From: a virus
DNA: 64,000 nt
Virus record (IMG/VR): IMGVR_UViG_3300033153_013152
Span: 109,366-173,365 of that record
Direction: 5' to 3' (one strand)
Shown here: positions 1 through 10,400 of the stretch, one piece after another
How the letters are laid out: every line of letters begins with the position of its first letter
How positions within the stretch are numbered: position 1 is the first letter of the stretch
The notes under the pieces: model-generated
The model's input: only the letters and a program-made list of their open reading frames with translations
What the model was told of the DNA's origin: nothing
Databases searched by the model: none
Position numbers and translations under genes: made by a program

Positions 1-114
1 AGAATTTTCGGAACTTGTATCGACCATATCATAATTTTGAGATACGTCAGATGGAGTAACGATTCCTTCCGGTTCATATTGGGGAACTATTTCACCAGAA
101 TTTTCGGAACTTGT
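1..114. repeat. 18-bp direct repeat, copies at 1-18 and 97-114
   Basis: AGAATTTTCGGAACTTGT occurs at 1-18 and 97-114, and a diverged copy lies near 141-155. It encodes the repeated SSENS peptide of the partial gene, so it is probably a protein-level repeat. Confidence 0.7.
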
Positions 115-216
115 GCTAGTATTTTCATCATAAGGACCAGAACTTTCGGAATCATAAATACTAGTTGGAGTTCCAACCACTGTTGGTTCACTAAAAATAT
201 TCCAATTCCAAAGCAT
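1..216 (-). CDS. Ser/Thr-rich tail-region protein (N-terminal part, runs off window)
   Basis: ATG at 216-214 follows an AGGGAGA ribosome site 11-12 bases upstream, and the frame stays open for 72 codons to the window edge, so the C-terminus is missing. The visible part is acidic and rich in Ser, Thr, Asn and Glu. The segment SSENSG occurs twice, encoded by an 18-bp exact DNA repeat. It follows the 345-residue structural gene by 18 bases and probably belongs to the same tail operon. I do not recognise a family; a low-complexity linker of a virion protein is a guess. Confidence 0.6.
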   Translation of the reverse strand, partial: MLWNWNIFSEPTVVGTPTSIYDSESSGPYDENTSTSSENSGEIVPQYEPEGIVTPSDVSQNYDMVDTSSENS

Positions 217-234
217 TTTATTTTCTATTTCTCC

Positions 235-1272
235 CTAAACCTCTTCATCCATACTTTCTCCAAATTCATCTGGAGGCCCAATAAAAGCAATATATACCTT
301 AAGTAAATATGACATAAATAATGAAATTTTATCCAACTGAGTTAATGATACATTTTCACCCAAAACCAAATCAGAAGAAAAAGTAAAGGTTGTATCTACT
401 CGTTGTACAAATAATTCTTTAAAAGATTCTTCTACAAAAACCATATTTTCTTCATCTATAGAATCTATACAAGATGTCAACAAGGGATCATCAAGACCTA
501 AATGCAAAATAAATAATATAGCTTCAATAGTTTTACGAATACCAAATATACCAACTGAAGAGAAATATATTGACATAATGTCCTCTTTATGAGCAGGTAA
601 ATATACTTCTTGTACAGGATTGTTGCCAAAATTTTTCAACATTGCATCATCTTGATTAATATTGTAATTAAAATAAGGAATTAATCCATGTATATCTTCT
701 CCACTTTTATTACTATAGTTTAAAAGTGGTACAATCCAAGAATATATTTCTTCACCAAAATAATGAATAGACAAAGATTTAAGAGTATGAGTAGTTACTG
801 GAAAACTAATTATTTTTTCCTTTGTTTTTAATAAATTAAAATAATCTATATTATAATACCCATCTATAAGATAACTAGCTCTTAATTTATAAGAATATAT
901 TTTATCTATTTTTGGTGATTTATCAACAATTGCAAAAATTTTATTTTCATCACTTAACTTTATTCCTAAAGTATTTTTAATATATGGAATAAAATATTTT
1001 GTCATGTTTTTTAATTGTTTTTTAGTAGCAAATAAAATTCTTTTGTAAGAAAATTCACCATCTTCTTCTAAATGTGGTTCAAATAAATCTTTTCTATACA
1101 AATGATAGTGAGTAGAATTTTCATATTCTTGCCAAACTATAAGACAGCCCCTATTTAATCCATCAACTATATAATCAGATATAAACAAAATATTTGGACT
1201 ATTTTCTGAATATTGTTCAGAAATGTAATCTTTTGCAACCAAATCACTAATATTAGGAATACTATCTGACAT
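235..1272 (-). CDS. Putative tail/virion protein, 345 aa, unknown function
   Basis: The protein begins with a segment that could be one beta-sandwich domain (residues about 25-150, with FnIII-like spacing of hydrophobic strands and paired Tyr residues). A mainly helical C-terminal half follows. No catalytic motif is visible. Its start overlaps the end of the upstream FnIII-like gene by 11 bases, which suggests translational coupling in the tail operon. I do not recognise the family; the virion role is inferred from position only. Confidence 0.6.
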   Translation of the reverse strand: MSDSIPNISDLVAKDYISEQYSENSPNILFISDYIVDGLNRGCLIVWQEYENSTHYHLYRKDLFEPHLEEDGEFSYKRILFATKKQLKNMTKYFIPYIKNTLGIKLSDENKIFAIVDKSPKIDKIYSYKLRASYLIDGYYNIDYFNLLKTKEKIISFPVTTHTLKSLSIHYFGEEIYSWIVPLLNYSNKSGEDIHGLIPYFNYNINQDDAMLKNFGNNPVQEVYLPAHKEDIMSIYFSSVGIFGIRKTIEAILFILHLGLDDPLLTSCIDSIDEENMVFVEESFKELFVQRVDTTFTFSSDLVLGENVSLTQLDKISLFMSYLLKVYIAFIGPPDEFGESMDEEV

Positions 1273-3499
1273 TACTTATATTTACCTCTATGTCTTTAAA
1301 ATTTAAAACTTTTTCATAATTATTTACTGCTTTTATTCTATAAATATAAGATTTACCCCTTCTTACTCCTGCATCAAAATAACCGGTTTTTAAATATGAA
1401 GAACCTATTTTTTTAAATTTAGAATCTTGAACATTTGTTTTCCTTTCAATTACATAATGATCGGGCAATAATGCATTTTGATCAATTTTCCAAAAAAGCA
1501 AAACACCATAAGGAAACATATTGGTCATATTTTCAAAACCAACCTCTTCTATTCTAGAAGCTTCACCAAAAGTAGAAATTTTTATTTCATCTGAAAAATT
1601 ACTTTTTTCTCCTGTTGCCATATTCCACACCGAAACTCTATAATTATAAATAGAATTTGGCTCTAAAAAGGGTGGTTGTTCATATGGTCTTAATTTTGAA
1701 GTATCTATTTGCGGTTGATTAGAATTAATTAATTTCATATTTTTTAAAACAAAATCTTTATCCATTCCAACATCACTTAAAGAATCACTAGCAGCAAATT
1801 CATCCCAAATATATCTTCCAGACACCAAAACAAAAGATTCATAAACATTATCACCATCTCTTTTTCTTTGAACTAAATATTTATAATTATCTTCGGTTCC
1901 TTCCTTAACAATAAAATCATTATCCCATTCAATTAAAAATCTCATAGGATATTCTCTTATTTTTTTGGCAAATAAATTTATTGGCGGTCTAATACTTTTT
2001 TTGGATCCAACTTCAATTCTAGTAGAAATTGCACTTGTTTTGTTTCCAAAACGATCATATCCAACTAATCTATAAACATATACATGATTTAATTCTACAG
2101 CTCTATCATTAAAAATAATTCCCTTCAAAAGAACATCTTTTGGAAAATCTGGCAAATATTTCAAAGAACTATTAAGATATTTTGATTCCCACTCAACATA
2201 AAAATAATTATCAGACCAAGCATAATTACCACCATAATTAGTATAAATACTAGAAGGAAAACTAAAACTAGTTTCTCCGATCGTAACATCTTTTCTTAAT
2301 AATTTATAATATAAAATATTACAATCATTTGGAGAAACTATTATATCTACTCCCATTCCATCTTGATTTTGAATTGCAAAAAAGATAGGATCTTCCAAAT
2401 TATTAAATCTACTTTTTTCTTCCATAGGTGGTTGAGGAATAAATTTTGAAAATTCTAACGGATCAGATATTACACCAAAAATATTTTTTACAAATATTCT
2501 ATAATCATAGGTTTTTCTATTTTTAATAGTAGTATCTGTAAAAGATATATTATCATTAATATTAAAAACTTTAACTAAATATTTATAATATGTTTCTCTC
2601 CTTTCTTTCCTAAATACCAACATTTCGTATATATTATCTTTATTGTTAACTTTAAAAGATGCCTTAAAAGAATTTAATTCTTGAATATATTTAGATTTAC
2701 AAAAAACCGGTTTACTAATTGGTTTAAAATAATTAATTATCATTTTAACTTCATTAGAAGTAGCACTTTCTATACTATTTTTTGAAACAGCAGTAACATA
2801 ATAAACATATGAACCACCATATCTAACCGACTCATCTCTAAAAAAAACATTAACAAAACCTTTCCTGGTTACCGTTACCTTTGTCATATTTTGTATTTTA
2901 GTAAAATCATTATAGTTAACAAAGGCTATATTTTCAAAACTATCTTGAACCGGGAGAGATTCTGTTTGTCCATAATAAACATTATCGGGGGTTGGAGCAA
3001 AACTTATTTGACTAGGAGAAGAAGCGTCGACAAGTGGCGGCCTAGTACCAGGTCCTCCAGCAACAGCACCAACACTTGTAACATTTTGATTAGATTCTAA
3101 TATATAATTTTCTTCACCACCAATTCTTTCAATTGCAAATCTCGATTCTAAATTATCAAAAAACTTCAAATCACTTTTTACTATTTTTCTATAAACATTA
3201 AAACCCAACAATTCAGAAGTTGAAAATAAAAATTCTGGAACTCTCCATTTCAAAAAAACTACAGGCTTATTCAAATAAGTCTTTTCCAAATCATACCAAA
3301 AAATTTCAGGAGTTGTAGGTATATTTCCGCCATAAGAAACTCTTGAATAACTTTCATCGGAAGTGAATGCCGTAATTCTAGCACCAGTCATTTCTTTAAA
3401 CATTTCTTCTTTTATATCAATATTGTTGATTTCTTTCTCTTTGTCTCTATTGTTTAAAATATCATAAGCAGATACGGAAATTTCTTTTTTTGTGGCCAT
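1262..3499 (-). CDS. FnIII-repeat tail protein, 745 aa
   Basis: Several segments repeat the fibronectin type III-like ending Y-x-Y-R-(I/V)-x-(A/V), for example TYDYRIFVKN, VYVYRLVGYD, IYNYRVSVWN and SYIYRIKAVN. They are spaced about 100-130 residues apart and are preceded by strand-like segments with Trp and Asp. No enzyme motif is visible. FnIII domains are common in phage tail and baseplate proteins, where they are thought to decorate the particle or bind host carbohydrates. It lies between small structural genes and overlaps the 345-aa gene downstream. The FnIII call rests on pattern, not on a profile search. Confidence 0.7.
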   Translation of the reverse strand: MATKKEISVSAYDILNNRDKEKEINNIDIKEEMFKEMTGARITAFTSDESYSRVSYGGNIPTTPEIFWYDLEKTYLNKPVVFLKWRVPEFLFSTSELLGFNVYRKIVKSDLKFFDNLESRFAIERIGGEENYILESNQNVTSVGAVAGGPGTRPPLVDASSPSQISFAPTPDNVYYGQTESLPVQDSFENIAFVNYNDFTKIQNMTKVTVTRKGFVNVFFRDESVRYGGSYVYYVTAVSKNSIESATSNEVKMIINYFKPISKPVFCKSKYIQELNSFKASFKVNNKDNIYEMLVFRKERRETYYKYLVKVFNINDNISFTDTTIKNRKTYDYRIFVKNIFGVISDPLEFSKFIPQPPMEEKSRFNNLEDPIFFAIQNQDGMGVDIIVSPNDCNILYYKLLRKDVTIGETSFSFPSSIYTNYGGNYAWSDNYFYVEWESKYLNSSLKYLPDFPKDVLLKGIIFNDRAVELNHVYVYRLVGYDRFGNKTSAISTRIEVGSKKSIRPPINLFAKKIREYPMRFLIEWDNDFIVKEGTEDNYKYLVQRKRDGDNVYESFVLVSGRYIWDEFAASDSLSDVGMDKDFVLKNMKLINSNQPQIDTSKLRPYEQPPFLEPNSIYNYRVSVWNMATGEKSNFSDEIKISTFGEASRIEEVGFENMTNMFPYGVLLFWKIDQNALLPDHYVIERKTNVQDSKFKKIGSSYLKTGYFDAGVRRGKSYIYRIKAVNNYEKVLNFKDIEVNISNVR

Positions 3500-3501
3500 T
3501 A

Positions 3502-3861
3502 TTATTTAACTTCCAAATAAAAATATTTTTCAAAACCTTCTTCAATTGATTCGCCAGTAACAGGATCTAATGTATCTTTTGGTTTCACCTTTGTTAATCT
3601 ATCCGATTCCGATAAATATACTTCCACCAAATAACCACTTACAGAATTCTGCTCTCCGTCATCTGTAAATAATTTTATTTCTATTTCTTTTTCATCACAA
3701 CCGACTACCAATTCTACTTCATCAAAAGATACTTTATCTTCTAATTTATAAAACGGAACGGTATTAATAACTCCACTATTTAAATTTAAAAATGAAGAAT
3801 CATCAAATCTATAACAATCATCTCCTACAAATTTTAATCTATCACCTTTCACTTTCTTCAC
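3502..3861 (-). CDS. Small acidic structural-region protein, 119 aa
   Basis: It starts at GTG 3861, three bases after an AAGGA sequence inside the end of the preceding gene (20-base overlap). A second GTG nine bases later is an alternative start. The protein is acidic and predicted to be mostly beta. It ends two bases before the FnIII gene. Family unknown; a tail or baseplate accessory role is inferred from its neighbours. Confidence 0.55.
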   Translation of the reverse strand: MKKVKGDRLKFVGDDCYRFDDSSFLNLNSGVINTVPFYKLEDKVSFDEVELVVGCDEKEIEIKLFTDDGEQNSVSGYLVEVYLSESDRLTKVKPKDTLDPVTGESIEEGFEKYFYLEVK

Positions 3862-4366
3862 TCATCCTTATTAATTGCAAATTTCCATAATCATATTTAA
3901 TATCTTTTCTATTTTTAACTTCAGTAGTTATTTTAATTATAGCGTCCTTAAAGCCTCTTGGAATTTCATCTATATCAGAAATCGTTTGATATATATAAGT
4001 TCTTTTCAATTCTATCGTTCCAGTTTCACTAAATCTTATTTTGGGAGTAACTTTACTATTTGAAGAAACCGTATAAAGAAAACTAGACAAATCTAAAGGC
4101 TCTTGATTATCATAACCTTTTCTTTGATCAGCCTCAAAACTTAAATTTCTATGAATATATTGATCAAAAGTAGTACCAGAAGCAATAGATGAAGTTAAAT
4201 AATCATATAATCCACCATTCAACTGAACCATGGAACCACTATAATTTATACCTTCATCAGAAAATGCGTAATATTTAATTTTCAATTTACCCTTAGATAA
4301 CAATTCTCTGCCCTTATCCGTATAAACTATATCTAAAATGCGTTCCTTTTGATCTAATAATCCCAT
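3842..4366 (-). CDS. Conserved phage tail-region protein, 174 aa
   Basis: The N-terminus MGLLDQKERILDIVYTDKGR followed by LLSKGKLKIKYYAFSDEGI is of a type I associate with uncharacterised proteins next to tail fibre genes in large myoviruses, but I cannot name a family. No catalytic residues or membrane segments are visible. It is translated from an ATG eight bases after the 436-aa fibre-like gene and overlaps the next gene by 20 bases. Confidence 0.6.
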   Translation of the reverse strand: MGLLDQKERILDIVYTDKGRELLSKGKLKIKYYAFSDEGINYSGSMVQLNGGLYDYLTSSIASGTTFDQYIHRNLSFEADQRKGYDNQEPLDLSSFLYTVSSNSKVTPKIRFSETGTIELKRTYIYQTISDIDEIPRGFKDAIIKITTEVKNRKDIKYDYGNLQLIRMSEESER

Positions 4367-4374
4367 ATTAATAA

Positions 4375-5685
4375 TTATGCTCCATTGTCAATTGTAGCAC
4401 CTAAAGATATAACTTTCCAATCTGTTCCATCAAACATAGAAAGACATTTGCTTCCACCATCACCATCAGATACATAGGCAATTTGACCTATTTTGTAAGA
4501 ACCTGTTGAAATATTGGCAGTTGTCCAAGGAATAGTACCAATAGTTCCAGAAGAAACCACATTTGTTTCTTCAGAATCTAAAATCAAATGATTGCCAACT
4601 GCATTAAAAGTTCCAGAAGTTATTATATCGCCACCATTGGTAACTCTATATTTTGCGGCTTTACCAATACGATACTCTACAAAATCATGTCCTCTGCCCC
4701 CAATTTGAGTTTCAGTTGTGGCAATTAAAAAATCTATAAATTTAACTTGATTTGTCGCATGTTGCTGAATATCTGGAATTATTTGTAAACCATATTGGGT
4801 TTCATTATTCCCATCTGCAATAAATTCATCATTTGAACCTTCCATACACAATCTTAAAATATAAGCACCATTAATATTTGTATCTTTATTTTGTTGGATT
4901 TTACAACCCGCACCAGTATTTATTGTTTGGGTAGAAGCATGATTAATACTATTTACCCAAAATTCAGCAACAGTTCCATCTTGCTCAGTAACTTGCAAAC
5001 CATGAGTTCCGACAGTTTCGGTAGTTAACCTAATAGCATTATTTAAATAAATATTGCCACCACGAATAGTTCCATAAGCATTATTTTCTACAACATTAAG
5101 ACCACCCGATATTGTAACAATAGAGCCAACACCAGATGATAAAATTAAATGAGAATTTTTAGAAACAACATTTCCATATGTAGAAGCAGCATCATCAGTA
5201 AATTCAAATATAGTTCCAGAAAAAACCATTTTAGAAGTAGATGAACTTGATAAAATTAAGTCTGAATTAATTCCTGCAATATGATAATTCTTATCAGATT
5301 CTACCAAATCTATACTACCAGAAAAAGCTATTTTAGAATTATTTGAAGACGATAATATTAAATTATTAAAACTATATATAGTTCCACCTATTTTATAATT
5401 TTCTTCTGTATATAAAGAACCAGATATTGTCACATTAGAACCAATAGAACTTGATAAAATTAAATGAGAATTGTAACTACTTAATTTTTCATTTATTTTT
5501 ATATTACTTGCACTAAGAACAATATCACTATCTATTCTTTGCTCGTTTGCAGAACTGGATAAAATATATCTAACATCATTTTGATGAACAAAAAATACAC
5601 CACTTAATTGAAGAAGAGTTGGTTGTCTCCCTGGATAATTGTACCAATTTGAATATATTCCTTGTGTTCTATTTTTGAAACTCAT
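4375..5685 (-). CDS. Tail fibre-like protein with LILSSS repeats, 436 aa
   Basis: Residues about 40-190 contain four or five imperfect repeats of 30-45 residues built on (H/D/N)LILSSS-(5)-(V/I/M)(T/A/V)(I/F)SG(S/T/G). This is a beta-rich pattern typical of trimeric fibre shafts. The C-terminus (GQIAYVSDGDGG followed by LSMFDGTDWKVISLG) resembles the end motif of many phage fibre and virion proteins that describe a small beta-sandwich tip. No enzyme motif is seen. The fibre role is inferred from the repeats and from the neighbouring baseplate genes. Confidence 0.65.
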   Translation of the reverse strand: MSFKNRTQGIYSNWYNYPGRQPTLLQLSGVFFVHQNDVRYILSSSANEQRIDSDIVLSASNIKINEKLSSYNSHLILSSSIGSNVTISGSLYTEENYKIGGTIYSFNNLILSSSNNSKIAFSGSIDLVESDKNYHIAGINSDLILSSSSTSKMVFSGTIFEFTDDAASTYGNVVSKNSHLILSSGVGSIVTISGGLNVVENNAYGTIRGGNIYLNNAIRLTTETVGTHGLQVTEQDGTVAEFWVNSINHASTQTINTGAGCKIQQNKDTNINGAYILRLCMEGSNDEFIADGNNETQYGLQIIPDIQQHATNQVKFIDFLIATTETQIGGRGHDFVEYRIGKAAKYRVTNGGDIITSGTFNAVGNHLILDSEETNVVSSGTIGTIPWTTANISTGSYKIGQIAYVSDGDGGSKCLSMFDGTDWKVISLGATIDNGA

Positions 5686-6540
5686 TTTATGTTTATTTTA
5701 TGTTTCTTCTTCTGATTTAATTAATCTGCCCCATGAAATAAAATTCTTATTTTCATCTGCTGTTTGTCCATTTTTTTGTCTACAAGATATTCTAATTTCT
5801 TTAGTATTTGTTAATGGAATATCTGAAGACCAAGAATCCTCTTTTATGTTAGTATTTCCATAATCAATATCTCTTCTAAGAATCAAATCTCTATGAATTG
5901 CTTCTACATAACTTCCTGACTTTTCCATTTCAACAACTTGTTCTGTTGTCGGACCAAGATCTTTTAGCGGTTTTCTTTCTATTTTTATAAGAACAGAATC
6001 CATTGTTCCACTAAGAGGTTTAGTTAAATAATTCGATAATGTTAAATGATCATATTGTGTAACATCATACCATTCGCCAGGACTCCAATCTGTTGTTAAT
6101 TTTCCGGGTCTTGAACCAACTGAAGAATCGGCATATCCTTTGATATGAGATTCTTCATCTTGTTTTGGCCACATAACATAAACAACACTTCCATAATGCA
6201 TAACTTGAACTATTGCATCATCATCTTTACCAATTTTTCCACTATCTAAAGTGCCAAGAACTAAATTGGGTATTTGAAATAAGCCATCACTATGAGGAAA
6301 TTCTGAAATATTATTTAATTTCCATTTTTCTATTGTTGAACCAGAAATTTCTTCTTGAACATAATTTATAGATCTAGCAAGCATTTTTGGACCAAGAGAA
6401 GCAGAATTTGAAGTTAATTTGCCATTTCTAACAATTCCCTTTTTTCCCGATCCTACACCACACACATATATATTATTTTCAGAAGTTATTAATATATCTC
6501 TAGCAGTATCAGCACCCAAATTATAATCTCTTTTAAAATC

Positions 6541-6754
6541 ATCAACATATGAAAATGAACCACTAGAACCATCAGTAGATTTTCTTACAATCCAACTAAA
6601 ACCCGAACCATCAACTATACGACCAACAACATAAACACTATTATTTGAATCTACTGCCAATGAAAAAGCTATATCACTATAAGATGTCCTATTTACACTA
6701 TCAACATATGAAAATGAACCACTAGAACCATCAGTAGATTTTCTTACAATCCAA
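6541..6754. repeat. 55-bp direct repeat (6541-6595 and 6700-6754)
   Basis: The same 55 bases occur twice, 159 bases apart, which is 53 codons. They encode the blade motif with STDGSSGSF. Further diverged copies lie near 6919 and 7086. This is blade-level duplication within the propeller gene and is a likely substrate for recombination. Confidence 0.8.
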
Positions 6755-6856
6755 TTTTTACCCTCACCAGTAACAGTTTCATATCCACAAACATAAACAA
6801 CATCCAATTTTTACCCTCACCAGTAACAGTTTCATATCCACAAACATAAACAACAT
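6751..6856. repeat. Exact 53-bp tandem duplication
   Basis: Bases 6751-6803 are repeated without change at 6804-6856; the tract with period 53 extends from 6749 to 6857. Because 53 is not a multiple of three, it breaks the propeller gene that contains it. Confidence 0.95.
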
Positions 6857-7449
6857 CATTTGAATCTACAACAATAGAATACCCTTCTGTATTTTCTGAA
6901 TTGGAAACCCTGTCAACACTATCAATAGTAGAAAATGAACCGCTAGAACCATCAGTAGATTTTCTTACAAAAAAAACGCGAACACTTTCTGGTTCTATAT
7001 TTTCATATCCACAAGTATAAATATTATCATTTGAATCAATTACTATTCCGTTAATTATTGCATTATTAACACTAGAATCTATTGTTTGAAATGAACCACT
7101 AGAACCATTAGTAGATTTTCTCAAAACACTCAAGTTGGATTCCTGACCACCAACATAAATATTACCAGTAGAATCACATGCTACACATTTATATGACGAT
7201 GCAACCACATTACTACTAGCTTTCAACAAATCAATTTCTTCCCAAGTATTTCCACCATTACAACTTTTACGAATACTTCCCCAATCAGATTCATATCTAA
7301 TTGCTCCAGCAACATAAATTTTACCACTATCAATATCTTGACAAATACAATTAAAAGAAGCAAATGCAGGATTAATAGAATTTGGTGGTGGAGAAATTTC
7401 TAAAATATCTTTCCAATTATAATAACTTATATCTCTAAAACTACGCATA

Positions 7450-10400
7450 TCAATCCTCTATTTTCTTTATAACATCACGATTTATCCACTTTTCTTCAAT
7501 ATTCTGATTATGTAAATCACGATAATATTCCAAACCAACATTTGCCAATGGAACATTAAATTCCAACTTTATATCTTTAAATGCATAAATTTCAGATGCC
7601 TGTGTAGCAGATAAAGTAAAAATAACCTTTTCTTTATTTAAGGCAAATTTTGGCATAGAAATTTCACTTCCAGAAACGAAATTATATTCGTATTTTATCC
7701 AACCAGTTAATTTTCCGGTTCTTGGACTACTCTCACTCATCCAATTTCCAAATTTAGTAGTAATATCTTCTTGATCAGACCAACCATCTGAATTTTCGTC
7801 TTTAAAAAATAATTTTACTTTTGATTTATCAAAATTAGTATTAACGCCAGAAACATATAATGTTAATTTTGGATCATATGCAAATATTGGGGTAGACAAA
7901 CTAACACCAGTTGCTTTTTCAACTATTCTTTGATAATCAATATTACCAACATCCATATGTAAATCTGTATGAAATAAACTTTGACTCAAATCTATACCAT
8001 TTGCTCCAGTAAGTATTATTAATGAACCACTATTTACATCATAACTTCCACTAAGACCCCTAATCGTCCATTTTACATTTCTTTTGTGTCCACCATTAAA
8101 ATGAATAGAATCCTTTGAAGTATCAAGAGATTTGATAATAAATGAATCTCCAAACTTACTATTCATAAAAACACCAGAATGTTGGGCATTAGGATATTTT
8201 TTCAATTCCCAATCTCTTAATTGTCTTTTGGCCCACTCATTCTTAAAATTCAAAGAAGTATTAGCGTTAAAAGAATCATATTGTGTATCGCCACCATATT
8301 GAGTTCTATAAAATCCAGGATTTTGCAATACTTTATAAACAGCTATAGAACCGCTACTTCCTGAACTTCCAACTACATAAATATTGCCTTCAGTATCTAT
8401 TGTAGTTGCATAAGCAATAGAAGCAGACAAATTATCTCCAAATAAATCAACCACTTCCCAATTAGAACCACTATCCATAGAACGTTCTATATACCCAAAT
8501 TCACCAACAGAAGAACTTATGGAACCAACAACAACCATATAATTATTTGAACCACTATTTATAAAAATTCCCCTCGGTTTATCTTCTATTGATAAATCTT
8601 CATAATCAAAACTTCTAAAATTAGTCCAAGAATCAGATAAATGTGTAGTAGTTTTTCTTATTAACCAATCTGTAGAACCATTTGAACCACTATAATACCC
8701 AACAACATAAGAATAACCAGCAGAATCAGTATCTATATCACTAAAAGAATCTAAGGCACCAGTAACAGCATAACTACAAGAAGCATCAGTTGTTGCCCAA
8801 ATTGCACCATCAGAAGAACTCCTAATCAATAAATTAGTACCGAAATCGGCTACAGTTTCATGACCAACCACTTCAATTAAATCGCCACCTTTTATATTTA
8901 TTGCTTTTGCCTCTTCTGTTCCACCACTAGAATATTCATCAACTATTTTCCAAGTATGAGAATCTTGACTCGTAGAACAACTAAAAACCACCCAATTTTG
9001 ATTGGAATTTGTAGAAGAACTTATATATCCAACAGCATATGCCAAATCTGAAGAATCTACTTCAACATCATTAAATACATCATTACCACTGCTAAACATA
9101 TTATAAACATCATATGTCCAATTTGCACCACTATATTTACCAACAACAGCAGATTTGCCTATTGTTTGTCCAGATCCTAAATTATATTTTTTAATTATGC
9201 CAACACTTCCTGTTGAACCACAAACATAAAAACCACCACTTACATCTAATCTAATTTTTTTTGCACCAACTACTGAATTAAAATAATCAATCATTCCCCA
9301 CGTATGTTTTGATGAATCATATTTTCTAACAAACCACTTGCTATCTTTAGAAGATGCAGTTAAATCTCCTAAAACATATAAATCACTAGCACTACAAAAA
9401 ATTCCAGTAGCATTTTCAAGATCACCACAATCATATCTTTCACTTAAAGTAAAAGAACCACTAGTTCCATCAGAAGAGCTATAAATTTCCCATTTAGATT
9501 GTCTTGTGGCACCAAAATAAACCTCGTCTGAAGAATTAGTATCTATTGATTGAATCAAATTTCTCCAACCACCTCCACCAGTTTCGCTAAAAACATTATT
9601 CCAACTATTACCACCATCAGTAGAGCGCCTAACTAAAGGATTCCTTCCGCCATAACCTTCATATCCAGCAACATATATTACATCACTAGAATCAATTGCA
9701 ATATCAAAAGGAGCATCTTCCCAAACATCAGGACCGCTATAAGAATCACATTTTCCCCAATTGTCACCACGATCTGAAGAACTTCTAACAATCCACATTC
9801 TAAAAATATCTTGAGGAGAACTTTCACTAACATAACCAACGGCAAAAACTTTTCCAGTAGAATCACAAGCAATTCCAGTAGCTCTATCATAACCACCATG
9901 AACTGCATTATGCAAATCTGACAAACCCCAATTTGCACCATAATCAGAAGAACTTCTAACACACCAAGACGTATTACCAACAGAACCACTTGAGGCAAAA
10001 CCGGCTACATAAATTATATCATCATTATCAATAGCTATTGCATTAGCTTCATCACTATAAGAAGTATAATTATTAAATCTATCAACCTCCTCCCAAGAAT
10101 CACTTTCAGTAATATGAGACTTTACTACCCACCACTCACTCCTATCAGTACCACCACTTGAAGAATTAAAACTTCCAACTGCATAAATAGCGCCAGACGA
10201 ATCAAAGGCTAAATCATTAATAGTTGTTCCACTAAAAAACACATCTTCTTTGAAACTTGCTCCACCATAACCACAAACATATAAATTATCATTAGAATCA
10301 ATACTAATTCCCTTTGCCTCATTACTTGTTGATGGAATACTTGAATAACTTTCTATTTCTTCCCAAGAATCACTTTGACTAATATGAGATCTATAAACTA

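Larger units (their letters stand above)
5698..7448 (-). pseudogene. Beta-propeller tail protein gene interrupted by a 53-bp tandem duplication
   Basis: The frame from ATG 7448 encodes about 220 residues of propeller-like repeats (V-D-S-N-D-x-V-Y-V-C-G-Y, RKSTDGSSGSF), then shifts and stops at 6744. The same protein continues in another frame from about 6807 to 5698. The break coincides with an exact 53-bp tandem duplication (6751-6803 and 6804-6856). Removing one copy restores a single 566-codon gene (1751-53=1698). The repeats match those in the 2073-aa neighbour. The gene is either truly broken, phase-variable by slippage, or a victim of misassembly in repetitive DNA. A separate start at TTG 6807 for the C-terminal part is possible but has no convincing ribosome site. 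Confidence 0.75.

Noticed and set aside
5698-6807. Separate TTG-started propeller gene
   Set aside because: The TTG falls inside the duplicated segment and gives a headless repeat protein. The duplication explains the frame loss.
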